Below are positions 1-11,900 of a DNA stretch of 64,000 nt, one piece after another. Within the stretch, counting starts at the first letter, position 1; every line of letters begins with the position of its first letter. The stretch is from assembly GCA_028532985.1 (NCBI GenBank), contig JANCIK010000004.1, positions 2,480,001-2,544,000 of the forward strand, read 5' to 3'. The position numbers were made by a program, and so were the translations under genes. This DNA comes from Stropharia rugosoannulata (lineage: Eukaryota > Basidiomycota > Agaricomycetes > Agaricales > Strophariaceae). The notes beneath the pieces were generated by a model. That model saw only the letters and a list, made by a program, of their open reading frames with translations, made no database searches and was not told where the DNA came from.

Positions 1-1895
1 GAGGCAGTGAAAGCTGCTTGGGGCAAGGCAGGAACCGGTGATGACCGTATAATCTTCAACCTTCCAGCGACAGTCGAAATTGCTCCTCCTAATCACTACG
101 CTGACCAGGTTCGTTGAAGACATTATCATATAGATAAGCAGACTAAATTCGTGCAACAGATTGAGAACTTTTGTAATAAGATCACTGAACGCGAGAAGAT
201 CATCGTGAGTCTGCATCCACATAATGACAGAGGTATTGCCATTACCATTACCAATTCATTTCAGCCTATGCTGACCACTGTGACCATTTAGGTACTGGCA
301 TTGCTGCAACAGAATTAGGCATGCTAGCTGGTGGAGACCGTGTAGAAGGATGTTTTTTTGGAAATGGAGAACGTACAGGAAATGTCGACCTCGTAAACTT
401 GGCACTAAATCTGTATACGCAAGGGATTAGTCCTGGCCTAGACTTCAGCGATATCCAAACCGTCATTGATGTTGTGACGCAGTGCAACGACCTTCCAGTC
501 CACCCTCGCCACCCCTATGCTGGAGAACTCGTCTTTACTGCTTTCTCTGGCTCGCACCAAGACGCCATTAAGAAAGGCTTCGAGGCACAGAAGATCAGAC
601 ACGCTCAGGCCGCTGCTGAAGGCAAACATCAATATTGGGATATGCCGTACCTTCCCATTGATCCTGCTGATCTTGGACAAGATTACGAAGCTGTTATTCG
701 CGTCAACTCTCAATCAGGAAAGGGTGGTATCTCGTACTTGATCAAGCAACACTTACACCTGGACCTACCTCGCAAGATGCAAGTCGCATTCTATCAAGTT
801 GTTCAAACTATTGCAGACCGCGAGGCTCGAGAAATGACGGTGGATGATATCACCACTGCTTTCCGTGAAGCATATCACTTTGGTGGCCCCAAGTATCAAG
901 GGAGATTGGCTCTCCGTAACTTCAAAATATCTGCTGAACCCATCGATGATCCCGCCGAAGATGTGGAAGAAATTCCAGATGAACGCCGTCGCTTCGATGG
1001 TACTCTATCTGTAGATGGTGTATATCGTGTTATTAGGGGAGACGGAAACGGACCGTTGTCATCGCTGTTAGATGCTCTCCGTGTGCACCTGGACATAGAC
1101 TATACGATTCGTGACTACGTAGAGCACTCCGTCGGTGAAGGCAAGGAGGCTAAGGCTGCTTCCTACGTCGAAATTGTGCCTGCTGGAGACCGCAAATCTA
1201 CCCGATCATGGTGGGGTGTTGGTGTGGATTCGGACATTGCTGGATCCGGTCTTCGTGCTCTTTTGAGTGCGGTCAACAACGCCATCGGTGATACCGCCCT
1301 TCCAGAACTCAAGCTTAGCGTTGGATTCAATTCGCGCTCCGGTCAAGCAGATGTTGCCAGTGTTATCGTCAACTCTTTGGGCCTCGAATTACCCAGACGC
1401 CTACAGTCAGCCTTCTTCGAAGTTGCGCAACGGGTAGCTGGAGAGTCGGGCGGAAATATCTCTTTGGGCGCGCTTACAGAACTATTCCAGAAGACCTACA
1501 ATTTCTTCCCCTCTGGGAGTGCTTCGGTCAAGTTTGCTCTTGGGAGCTTCAGACTAGAGCAAATCGACGACGGCAGTGGTCGAAAATTCGTTGGGGATAT
1601 TCTTGTCGACGGTGAGAAGCGGTCCATCACTGGTGAAGGAAATGGTCCGCTTTCATCAACGATTTCTGCTCTGAGTAGCTTTTTGGACGGGTCCATTTCG
1701 ATCCGAGAATATTCTGAGCACTCTATCGGCGAGGGTGCAGAGGTCGTAGCTGCGTCGTACGTCGAACTTTTGTACGATATCTCCGGATCGAAGAAGACTC
1801 GTAGTTGGGGTGTCGCCACCGATACAGACATCACCGCGTCCGGTATCAAGGCATTGCTGGCTGCTGCAAGCAATCTGGACACTGTTGCGAAGTAA
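1..1895 (+). CDS. LEU4: 2-isopropylmalate synthase (LEU4/LEU9 type), 5' partial, duplicated regulatory module
   Basis: This enzyme condenses acetyl-CoA with 2-oxoisovalerate, the first committed step of leucine synthesis, and is feedback-inhibited by leucine through its C-terminal domain. The window cuts off the N-terminus. Exons read 1-108, 160-232 and 292-1895, with introns 109-159 and 233-291. The splice restores the metal-binding HPHNDRG motif, followed by the family block [14 protein letters not shown]. After the catalytic barrel, the linker subdomain plus LeuA dimer/regulatory domain occurs twice in tandem. Copy 1 (about 709-1300) carries [14 protein letters not shown] and EHSVGEG; copy 2 (about 1333-1885) carries [14 protein letters not shown] and EHSIGEG. 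The yeast enzyme as I recall it has one copy. The family call is very secure; the effect of the duplication on leucine control is unknown. Confidence 0.95.
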
Positions 1896-2208
1896 TAAAT
1901 AAATAAAGGAAGGAAGGAAGATCTAAAAGGCGTTGAAAAATGCCAAAGTAGTCAAAATATCTGCATGTACTTATACCAGAAAATGTACTTACTATTGTAG
2001 TTGCAACTGCAGCTCAGTGAACAACACTAATATTGTTAGGAGCTATAGGCGCTTAACCCTCCGGAAGCAATTTCTACGCACGTGATGTAATGGTAGTACG
2101 CGAACAGACATGGTTCTACTTGGTTAAGTCAGTCTCAGTCAGAGTCAGAGGGCCCGAGGCCCCAGAGCCCCCACTCTTTCCCATATCTACCCTTCCTATA
2201 GTTCCATC
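1896..2208. other. intergenic: LEU4 3' flank and ATG9 promoter
   Basis: No gene is visible here. A short AAAT/GGAA tetranucleotide tract (about 1896-1920) follows the LEU4 stop directly. The rest should hold the LEU4 terminator region and the ATG9 promoter. Confidence 0.5.
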
Positions 2209-5200
2209 ATGTCGAACCCTGGATCACGCTCGAACCGCTCCCCGTCGAGTTCTAAACCTACGCAGGCGTCATCATTCTCCCTTTCGGCCTCAGCAGCACC
2301 ATCAAGCTCAAGGCCATTTCTTAATATGATAAACCCTATGAATAGCCACTACCATGGATATACACAGGCAAGTCAAGCCGTATTGGAAGAAAATGAGGAG
2401 GACAATGAGGGGCAAGAAGATATGGATCTTGAGGCTGGGCGGAGCGCACTCTTCCGTAGTGCACACCAAGGCAAATCGTCGCCCCATGCTGCCGGAAAGC
2501 GCAAAGTATCTTGGGATCCTGGGGCGTCTGAGTTGAACGTCCTACATCCTAATATTCACAAAGAGGACAATATCCATGAACACGAGTCCTCAGATGACGA
2601 GGTGCCACAGAGCTTTCTCGTCGAGCCAGCTGCTCGGCCTGTGCATTCTCCCAAATTTACGCCCAAGCCCCCGAAGTTAGAAGCTAAACGTAATCAGGCA
2701 CTTTATTCAGTTGAAGGGAGACAGCTTCCTCCACCATTACCGTCCAACGCTATTAAGTCACCCTCGCGAGTTAAGAGCCCTACACCGCCATTCGCGTACG
2801 ATGATGACTCTGGGCCCGTGTTGCCGCATCCACGGTCGCTGACGCCTGGTGCAAGCTCAAGCACTTCGTCTCGACAGCCGCGTGCAACTATGCGGGGTTT
2901 GGATGACTACGAGAAAGCCCTGTGGAATTGGGTCAATGTGTACAATTTAGATGCTTTCCTGCAAGAGGTCTATTCTTATTACGAAGGCAAAGGGATATAC
3001 AGTATTGCTCTTTCCCGGGGGCTTAATTTACTGTAAGTAACTGTCTTATCCCCACCGTTTTTGTTTGCTTTAATTTCTTTGAAGAACTGTTGGATTTGTC
3101 ATTGGCTTCTCAACATTTCTACTCGGGTGCATCGACTACTCGAATCTCCGACTACACAAGCACTCTAGACTATCAGACGTTATAGTTGACCGCTGTGTCT
3201 CCAAGTAGGTCTGCTCCTATCCATGTGTGAGGGAGGTACCTAACGAAGCTATAGGTTCTCCGGATTTACCCTGCTATTTTTCATATTATTTACAGCTTTC
3301 TACATCTGGCAAATAATATCTTATGCTCTGGGAATTAGGCGCTTGGTCGACATGTACCAGTTCTACACTCATCTCCTAAAAATTCCAGACGTTCGTTGGT
3401 CTATATTCTGTAGACTTTTCACAATTGCTCACTTCACTTTCTAGGCCGATATACAAACTATATCATGGTCTGAAGTTGTTCGCAGAATAGGCTCCATCCG
3501 TGAGGAAAATCCCATTACCGCAGTCTCATCGAAGAGGGGGCGCTTATCAGATGATACCGCGACCGCGAAACTCGATGCGCACGATATTGCCAACAGGATC
3601 CTTCGGCAGGAAAATTATTTAATAGCGCTTTTTAACAAAGACCTCTTGGACCTTCGAGTACCCTGGCCAGCGTTCCTGAAGCAGTTCATTGTTGAGGAGA
3701 AGGGAAAGGGGAAACTGTTAACACAAGCATTAGAATGGAATCTTCGATTTTGTCTAATGGAGTACCTTTTCGACGACCACGGCAAAGTCAGGAAAGTTTT
3801 TTTGAAATCCAAAAATCGAAAAGCTCTGATTGAAGGGTACGTTGTGAGCTTGGCTTAGTGGTGCATGAGATAATTGACGGCCTAGTAGGCTTAAGCGTCG
3901 GTTTATTTTCATGGGCATTTTGAATGCCATTTTCGCGCCGTTTATTGTACTTTATTTCTTAATGTACTCTTTCTTCAAATATTTCGAGGTAAGATTTCGA
4001 ATCCTCCTCCCAACTAATTGCTCATCGTTCCGCAGCAATACCACAAAGACCCGTCCTCGATAGGTGGCCGTCGATATACCCTTTTTGCACAGTGGAAGTT
4101 CAGAGAGTTCAATGAGCTGCCTCACATCTTCACGCGCCGGCTCGATGAAAGTTATCCAATAGCTAACATGTACATTGGCCAGTTTCCGAATGAGAAGATG
4201 ACATTGGTTATGCGGTCAGTCCACCCTATTGATATATGCACATCGCTTATGAAAATAAACAGATTTGTTGCGTTTATTGCAGGCTCCTTCGCTGCCGTCC
4301 TTGTCCTTGCGTCGGTGATCGACCCAGACCTCTTTCTCAACTTTGAAATCACCCCTCACCGGACTGTGTTTTTCTATACCGGAATCTTCACGGCTGCGCT
4401 AACTGTTGCTCGGGGAATGATTCCTGAAGATAACCGCGTTTTCGACCCGGAGTTGCTCGTGACCGAGGTCATAAACTATACACATTACATGCCCGAGAGC
4501 TGGAAAGGACAGCTACACAGCAAAAAGGTACATTTATTTTCTCAGAATGTTGCTGGTCTTATGTTTGATGTGGCTCTTACAGATCCATCAAGAGTTTGGC
4601 GAGCTGTTCGCGATGAAAGTGTTAATCTTTGCGCAGGAGATCGTGTCCGTAATTCTGACGCCATTCGTGCTGTGGTTCTCTCTCCCGGCGTGCGCACCTG
4701 CGATCATTGACTTTTTCCGTGAGTTCTCGGTGCATGTCGACGGGCGCGGGTACGTGTGTAGCTTTGCCGAGTTCAACTTTGAGCGGCACGGCAATGTCAA
4801 GTTTGGCGCGCCCACGCGCTCTCAGGACAAGAAGATGGTCTCAAACGAAGGCAAAATGGAGAAGAGCTTTTTGAACTTCAAGGTGCGTCACCTCCTTTTT
4901 CTTTTACCCCGCCTGTACTGACGATCCTGGGCTGTGTGCAGGCGGCGAACCCAGACTGGACGCCGAGCGACCCCACGGGCTCGCTTTACCTGACGCGGAT
5001 GGCGGACTTGAACGCGCAGCACCTCCAGTACCCATACTACCGGCGGCGCGCGCAGGGTGCAGGTACGGGGCCAGGTGCAGTGGTCGACCTCGGCGGCGGC
5101 GTGCACCTCGTCGCGAACCCGGGTGAGCGCGTGCGTGTCCACGGTGATCGAGCGCTCGAGCTTGAGCATGCGCTGCGGCAGAGTCGGCTCGGTGTACGCC

Positions 5201-5604
5201 GCCGCGGCGCGGGCGCGGGCGCGGGGAGTGTGATGGGTATGTCAGCCCTCCTGGCGGCGACGCCTGCGCACCCCGGGGGTGCATCGGTCTATGCGGACGC
5301 GGCCGCAGCGACGAGCGCGGTGCTGGGTGATTCACATGGGAGCGAGCAGATGCACACTGCCACTAAGGCTGCCACTGCTGGTGGCGCAGGTGGTGAGGGC
5401 GCGGTTTCTGCGTCCGGGTCGACTGCTAAGGGGCTTGAGGGTGATGAGGCCGTGCGGAGCGGGTTGGGCGACTCGTACGTGGACGGTGGGGGGCGGTTTG
5501 TGGGCGGGGAGGAGGAAGAGGAAGACGGAGTCGACGACGGGGGCGTGTTGGGTCTGCTCGCGCAAATATATGGGCGCAAGGATGCGCATGTCCAAGTCAT
5601 ATAG
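2209..5604 (+). CDS. ATG9: Autophagy protein ATG9 (membrane lipid scramblase)
   Basis: ATG9 is a multi-pass protein that cycles on vesicles and supplies and scrambles lipid for the growing autophagosome. The gene has about eight exons. The N-terminus (from the ATG at 2209) is a long Ser/Pro-rich acidic cytosolic tail. The conserved core starts near 2905 with [18 protein letters not shown]. It continues through the first membrane segments ([12 protein letters not shown] around 3100; [13 protein letters not shown] around 3270), the [10 protein letters not shown] block near 3460, and further membrane segments at 3900-3960 and 4250-4420. The APG9 core ends near 4975 with [14 protein letters not shown]. 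The last exon (about 4942-5604) is a Gly/Ala-rich, GC-rich low-complexity tail typical of this protein in fungi. The family assignment is secure; exact splice sites were not all checked. Confidence 0.93.
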
Positions 5605-6377
5605 GGCGTCGGACTCACCGCCGTTCAGCTGCCTCCGCATATATATCTCCTTCCTATAAAAATTTGGCATGAATCGCAATCGCAATTTTCGCGTACTTAT
5701 AGATATGTACCCTAGTACTTGCACATTTGATACCTCTACCACAACATTATCGGACGCACAGTATACATCCATTTGTAGGAGAACATATGAGCCGCTTGTT
5801 TGAGAATGACTACAGCGTGAAAGTTGGGTGCTTTTCATTATCGGTACTGATACTCCTAGTATCTATTTTTGCCAGCCCAACTTTGCGGAGATGGGGACCG
5901 TAGTTATGATCCAACGAGCGGTTCACATGCCCCTCTTCCTGCTAGAGTCGAACTACTTGCGTGCGTATTCGAAAGATAGACTTGTGGTCCAATCATGCAT
6001 GCGAGCTGCGCTCTCATCACGAAATATGCTAATAGATGGCACCGTAGGCTAGAAGCTCGGGGTGATCGACACTTGAGTGTGTACGTGTGCACGACCTTCT
6101 GGATCTGCGCTTAAGCTTCATGCGAACGGAACTCTCTCCAGAGAAAAGGGACAGGAACGTATGCATAGTAGCGTGTGGATGTGCCAATGCAAGGTACTAT
6201 GTGTATGGGTCTACGTATGTAAGTATGTATGTATGTATATGTAAGTGTAAGTGTAAGCAAACCAGCTAAGACAGATGAGAAGAGCAAAGAGTACTAAATA
6301 TGTAGGTATGTATGTGTAAGTGGAGAGTCAGGACGGCTGCCTATGAAGTGGCTAAGTGGCAGTGATTCAATCAGCGG
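5605..6377. other. intergenic between convergent ATG9 and IRS4-like gene
   Basis: No coding sequence is supported. It lies between two convergent genes, so it should be mainly 3' UTR and terminator sequence. It contains a degenerate (GTAT/GTAA)n tract at about 6212-6260, with a shorter copy near 6300-6320. Confidence 0.5.
6212..6260. repeat. (GTAT/GTAAGT)n microsatellite
   Basis: Imperfect tetra- and hexanucleotide repeats of GTAT, GTAAGT and TATG units are visible directly in the sequence of this 3' intergenic region. Confidence 0.8.
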
Positions 6378-7994
6378 TCAGCGCAGGATGTCGCGCGGCT
6401 TGTGGTGTTTGGGCGAAGGTCTATTACTGGAAGTTGTGGAGGTGGATTTGGGTGGAGGGCGGTACCTGCCGCCGGATGCTGCTGTTTTGACGGCATGCGC
6501 CTGCGCGCGGCGCAGCTCCTCGTCGATGCGCCACATACCGCGTGCGAATGCGTCGGCACTGAGCGCCCCTCGTCCACCTGGATCGCATTCGTTCCTGCGT
6601 TCAAGATGAAATATGTTAGGATGTAATATCAATAGGAAGGAAGTAAGCGCGCACCATATCTCTGCGAGGAGCCCCTTGTCGAGCCCGGAGCGCATCCATA
6701 TGAGGCGAACAAGACCGCCCTCGAGGCGCTCCTCCGGGCCGACCGCGCCCCCCGACCCCTGCTTGTCCTTCTGTGGCGCGCCGATCTCGTCGCCGGTAAC
6801 GAGATCGACGGAGAGGCCACGCCAGCCGAGCGCGCGGCGGCCGCGGGCTTCGCCCGGTGTGAGCAGCGGCGGCTTCTCCTGGACAGCGCGCTGCTCTGCC
6901 CTGCGCCGCTGGAGCACGTTGGCAGTGAAGACGGCATCGTACCGCCGCCGCGCGTTTGCCGGCACGGGCGTGGGCCGCTTAACCTTCAGGCTAAGGAGCG
7001 AAGGGCCTGCTGCAGCCGCGTGGGTGTGGGACTGGGCGCTGGACGAGGTCGTCGCAATGCTCTGGATCGATGCGCGGTCCGAATTGCGCGAGGGCGGGGG
7101 CGGGGCAGAGCGGCGGGGGACGTAGGGTGGGGCGATGCTGCTGGAGGAGGAGGCAGCGGAGATGGTGGGGCGAATGACAGGGGAGTTGGGGGATGAGGCG
7201 GACCCAGACGCCACCCGGGGGGCGTAGGGTGCTGGTGGTGGCGGGGAGCGCAGCTGAGTGCGCAAGGTGGGACGGTCGGGGAGTCTGGGAGGTCCGGGCA
7301 CAGGTCCGGGCTTGCGCGGGGTCGACGCGCGCTCCCAAGCGAGGTTGATGAGGCGCTCGGTGTTCGGACTCGCGAGCGCAGACGCCGATACCTCCTCGTA
7401 CGACCCGGACAAGCTCACGGCGTCTGCGTCGGGCGCTGGTGGGCGTGCCGGTGGCTGTGGGCGGGGGGTGTCGATGGGGAAGGTGGCGATGTGGCCGGCG
7501 ACGGAGCCCGGAGTGCTGGGCTCGTAGTCCTCAGACAGCGAGACGGAGTGGAAGGAGGAGACGGACGACGAGGGCGCGTGGCCTGCGATGGGGTGCTGCG
7601 CATGCTCGACAGTGAGCGAATCCGTGCGGCGCGAGGCAGGAACAGGGACGGGGGCCGGCGTCGACGGCTTGCGCGGGGGCAGCCTGGGTGGGGCGACGAG
7701 GGCGGGTGGTTTTGGGCGTGGGACGGGCTTCTGGTTCTGTTTGGGGGATGCGTCGAAGCTGATGAGGGGCGGCGGGGCAGGCCCGTCGTCGACGACCCAG
7801 TCCCTCAGGTCGATGAGAGAGGTCCTGCGGCCGAGGTTGGGCGGCGAGGGGGACGGCGAGGGGCGGGGAGGGGCCTGGACGGGCTGGAGCGGGGCAGACA
7901 TAATTGGAGGCAGCGGGGTGCCGAGGAGGTCATCGGCGGGGGCGGCGAGGGACTCGAAGGCGGCGACGCGGGAATGGACGGTGGTGGGTGCCAT
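6378..7994 (-). CDS. IRS4/TAX4-like EH-domain protein
   Basis: The start is the ATG at 7994. Most of the protein (about 350 residues) is Pro/Ser/Ala-rich and probably disordered, with many PPxP-like motifs. The C-terminal part is an EH domain of the Irs4/Tax4 kind. It begins near RRYDAVFTANVLQ and runs through the hydrophobic helix LVRLIWMRSGLDKGLLAEIW to FARGMWRIDEELR. An intron at about 6598-6653 must be removed to join AEIW to NECDPGGRGALS, the calcium-loop-like segment of the EH fold. In yeast this family regulates phosphoinositide signalling, autophagy and rDNA silencing; that role is inferred from the family. The gene is divergent from the thiamine-binding-protein gene with only 23 bp between start codons. 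Base composition is strongly GC-rich. Confidence 0.8.
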   Translation of the reverse strand: MAPTTVHSRVAAFESLAAPADDLLGTPLPPIMSAPLQPVQAPPRPSPSPSPPNLGRRTSLIDLRDWVVDDGPAPPPLISFDASPKQNQKPVPRPKPPALVAPPRLPPRKPSTPAPVPVPASRRTDSLTVEHAQHPIAGHAPSSSVSSFHSVSLSEDYEPSTPGSVAGHIATFPIDTPRPQPPARPPAPDADAVSLSGSYEEVSASALASPNTERLINLAWERASTPRKPGPVPGPPRLPDRPTLRTQLRSPPPPAPYAPRVASGSASSPNSPVIRPTISAASSSSSIAPPYVPRRSAPPPPSRNSDRASIQSIATTSSSAQSHTHAAAAGPSLLSLKVKRPTPVPANARRRYDAVFTANVLQRRRAEQRAVQEKPPLLTPGEARGRRALGWRGLSVDLVTGDEIGAPQKDKQGSGGAVGPEERLEGGLVRLIWMRSGLDKGLLAEIWCALTSFLLILHPNIFHLERRNECDPGGRGALSADAFARGMWRIDEELRRAQAHAVKTAASGGRYRPPPKSTSTTSSNRPSPKHHKPRDILR

Positions 7995-8017
7995 CAGAGC
8001 TCTCTCTGATCACAACC

Positions 8018-8593
8018 ATGTCATCCGATCTATATGCAGTCGCAGGTACGCACCCGCGCACCTTACTGCGCCCCGCTCACCGCACACCCAGACTTCTGTC
8101 TCATCCCCATCGGCACCGCCAACACCTCCGTACGCACCCCCCTCTCCTCCTGCCCGTTCCCAGCCCATCCCTGCCCGTAGGTCGCCCATGAAGTCGCCCA
8201 GTGCCAGCGCATCCTCGCCCAGTCCGGCCTAGTCTACAAGGTCCTTCCCTTCTTCTCACCCCTCGCACCCACTCACGCCCCCGCAGATGCAGTGAGTCGC
8301 TTCTCTTCCGGTGCCCACTCGCTAATCGCCCGCCAGCGGATACGGCACCAACATCGGTGCGCCGTGCCCTCACGTCATCGATCACCCACTAATCCAAATC
8401 CACAGAGGGCCCCTGGTCCAAAGTCTCCCAGGCCATCCACGACTGCCACGCCGCGGTCCATGCAGCCGGTGCACAGCGCATCGCAACCGACATCCGCATT
8501 GGCACGCGCACCGACCGCGACATCCCCCCAGGCGAGGGAAACGCCGCCAAAGTGACCCGCGTCGAAGCCATCCTTGCGAAAGACGACAAGTAA
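8018..8593 (+). CDS. ECM15: MTH1187/ECM15-family thiamine-binding protein
   Basis: The spliced gene gives a 112-residue protein, the usual size for this small ferredoxin-like-fold family (UPF0045, YkoF-related), whose members bind thiamine. I reconstruct six exons: 8018-8045, 8092-8129, 8181-8240, 8287-8291, 8337-8356 and 8406-8593. Joined, they keep one frame and show the family landmarks DFCLIPIGT near the N-terminus, RILAQSGLVYK, MHGYGTNIEGPW, and DIRIGTRTDR near the C-terminus. Exon 4 is only five bases (ATGCA) and supplies most of the Met-His pair. No contiguous ORF longer than the last exon exists, so an ORF caller would miss this gene. It shares a very short divergent promoter with the IRS4-like gene. 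The product probably helps handle thiamine, but its precise role in fungi is not established. Confidence 0.88.
8287..8291 (+). other. five-base micro-exon of the ECM15-like gene
   Basis: The five bases ATGCA are flanked by CCCCGCAG upstream (acceptor) and GTGAGT downstream (donor). Including them gives YK-MH-GYGTN across three exons and preserves the family motif. Skipping them breaks the frame. Confidence 0.8.
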
Positions 8594-8927
8594 AGCCCGT
8601 ATTCAGATTACATCCCCTTCAATCGATTTACACAATATATAAAGGACAAGCAGCTTGGTTATTGCGAATATATGCGCATATATGCATGCTAATAATTGCC
8701 TTCGGACATGCCAGAACAATCAGTGCACATCCATAAACATGAGTACGGCGGTGCTCCCCGATTATTCATGGAGACGCATTTCATACTGCCTAGCACGGCG
8801 CATTTGACTCGTTTTCAGCTTGAGGTTCTGCCAAAAATACACGAAAAAAAGGTAATCCACATTACAGAAACAGCCCTTCAAGTGTGGAAATTGAAGAGTA
8901 AAGAAGGCGGAAACCACGAAAATAGAT
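8594..8927. other. intergenic between convergent ECM15-like gene and DNMT1
   Basis: This stretch lies between two 3' ends. I see no gene in it; the ORF that crosses 8696-9094 on the plus strand is antisense to the last DNMT1 exons. Confidence 0.5.
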
Positions 8928-11900
8928 CTATACCGCAACGCTCCCTTCCCGCTCCTTCTTCTCCCAGGTGTCCACAAGCACCCTGCCCAGCTCCTTCCCC
9001 AGCGCAAGCGCAAATGGTACCGCAACCGCGTTCCCGATCTGCTTCAATTGCTGTACATCATATCATATCAGTTATAATACCTGACGCCCACTGATACACA
9101 AGCACTCACATCCTCGATAATCTTGCTCGGCTTGCTATTCGTCGATTCAAACTCGTAGTCGTCTGGAAAGCCCTGGCACCGCGCCGCCTCGCGCACCGTG
9201 ATTATCCGCTTTTGCTGTCCCCATTCATCAGCAAATTTATTAAGAATAACATGTTTTGCTCACAGAGGGGTGCAGCGGCCACTGATTCTTGAGCACAGGC
9301 GACAGTCGAGTCACCGCGCACCGAAACAGTCCCTCGCCGTCCATCCGCCCGTATATCACTAGAGGCAATAATGATTTAGTCGTGCATATATTTCCTACAG
9401 CAGACCCACGCACCCCGCTTGTTCTTCTTAATCTTGTGGATGAACGCAGGCAGCAGGTCCGCAGGCAAATCTATGCCCTGGTATCAATTCCTTGCCCACA
9501 CCCACAACAAAGTAAGACTAAAAATGCACGCACCCCGATGATGAGCGCCCGGGGTCAGTGGCACCGTGCATGTCCTATATTAATTACAATTCAATCCACC
9601 ACAAAGACTCGACGGTGCTCACGCTTCGATCACGCGCGCAGGGAACCGCGTCGTGTACTGCCCCATCACCTGTTCGCCGTCGCTCATGCCCCGCCTCAGC
9701 CAGCGCTGGAACCGGTTCTGCGGTGCCGCGCTGTACGCCGCGCTGTTCGGGAACCCGGGCAGCGAGCCCCAGTCCGTGCGCGCAGCGTCATTTGCGGCCG
9801 CAAAGCTCGCAATACCGAGCTCCTCCCGCCGCCGCGCTGCCGTCTTCTTGTCGCGCCCTGTCTGGGCGTGCACGCGATGCGGATTCAGCCTATTCCAACC
9901 CAACCCTTGTCAGCGCACCGTTGTGATCCATACGCTGATCCATACTCACCAGTCAAATTTGGGCTGTACACCAGAGACTATGAACCAACAATGTAGGCAC
10001 TACGCAGGAATTGTTGGACTTACCAAATCAGAAATGGCCGCGTTCACAGTGATCTTTGGCAGCGGGGCGTACTGGTGGGGATTGTCGGGGTCCCGGCTTC
10101 TACTCGGCGGGTGCATAGTCCCTGTTGGCAGGTTCACCTTGTGCATCCCCTTCTCGTACGCATACACCGGCACGGGAAAGTCAGGCAACGACACGCCGCG
10201 CCTCGCGCCCCAGAAAATCACCCTCCGCCGGCTCTGTGGCACACCATACTGCGCTGCCTGTAACACCTTGAAGCGCACCTGATACCTGCATGTGTAGGTT
10301 GTCAATGATTGTGTAAAGACGCCAGATCACAAAGATGCCGCACCCAAGCGCGATCAGCGTGCGCAACACGAACTTGACCATGCCCGCCTGGATCTCCGTC
10401 TCCACTGTTCCGCCCTCTGTCTCCCGGTTCGAGTAGAACTTGTGCGCCAGCAGCCCGAGCACGTTCTCAAGCAGGAAGTATGACGGCTCGTAATGTTCTA
10501 CGTAGCTCAACATGTTGCACGGCATCGTTGTACTATGCACAGCGCCTCGCGTCAGTAGCCCCGCTGAGGCTATCTGCGTATTTTGGGCAGCGCACTCACC
10601 GTATATCATCACGCCTCTGCGAATAATAAGTCAACAATCTCTCTCGGGCGGAGAACGGTTACACATACCTTGCTATGATTTGCAAGAGAGAAAGACTGGC
10701 ATGGGGGGCCTAGTAAGCATTAAATAAGGAATCGAAATTTTCATATATCGCAGAGGTAGCATGCCTCCAAAAATAAAGTCGATCCCAGTGTTCTTGTCGG
10801 GAAGCGGCGGGCAATACGTCTTTCCGTCAAGGGACATGAGTTTCGCCTTGGACCCTTTCTCAGTCGTCAACGCGTGTTTGAGCAACGCGTTCGTATCTTG
10901 GCAGTAGACAATAGTGTCTGGATGGTTTTTCCTTAGACAAGGAAGGCATAAAATAAGAAAATACCACCTAGGAGATATACAAACTTACGCATATGTCTTC
11001 GCAGCCGACGGCGAAAACTCCACGGCATACTTTGTCTCCACAAATCCAGAGAGATCCATACCGACGCCCAAGCCGCCCGCTCCTGCAACCTTATCAAGTA
11101 ACCATAAAAATCATAGGGTAGGGGACACTCACCACTGAACAGCTCAAGCCCGACAAGCTTGCTATTGGTCCGCATGTAAGTGCGTATCCGCTTCCGCGCC
11201 TCAAGCTCTTTCTTGAAGCACGGCTCGCAGCACGCCAGCTCGTCCGCGTCGACGTCGCATAGCCGCCCACCATCGAGCTTCTGGTTGAGGTAAAAATGGT
11301 CGTTACCCTCGATCCAGCCCTCTATCCGCCGCGTGTCCGTGAGGTGCCGCACAAAACATATACCGTCCAGCTTGTGCAAGGGCACCGTCAGGTATTCATC
11401 TGTCACATAAAGTCGCCGCTAAGCGCCACTGAAGTCAGTCTCTACTTGTCAGACAGTTTATTTTATTTTATTACTGACGTCATCAAAGACCAGGTCATCA
11501 TCGTCCATTTCTTTTGAAGATTTCAGGTTCAAATGTGCTCTAAACTCGTCGCAACGCCCGAGAAGACATACGATCACATCGCGCTGGGTAATCTTGACGA
11601 TCTGGGCAATCCCCAGAAGCCTGGTGTGGTGCGACGGGATAAAATATATGAAGTCGTATATGTGGTACTCCAGTCCATGCAGCGTGAGAGAGCCCTGGCC
11701 GAGGTGGACCTCGGCTGCTTTCTCCTTCTCCTGCTCAAGCCTGCAGGCGAAGCACGTCCGCTCGTCTTCTTCTACATTGAGCGCATTGTCCGGCAGGTCC
11801 ACGAATGCTGTGTCGTCATCTTTACAGTACAGGCTGCGCTCACCGTGTATCAGTGCGAATAAAGTCGTCACGAGAGGCGCTAAAAAACCTACCCGCAATG

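Noticed and set aside
5289..5838. Minus-strand ORFs across the ATG9 C-terminus
   Set aside because: GC-rich low-complexity coding sequence opens shadow frames; the plus-strand frame continues the ATG9 reading.
6613..8232. Several long plus-strand ORFs (for example 7491-8009 and 7588-8232)
   Set aside because: Antisense shadows of the GC-rich IRS4-like gene; composition is Arg/Gly-rich with no domain.
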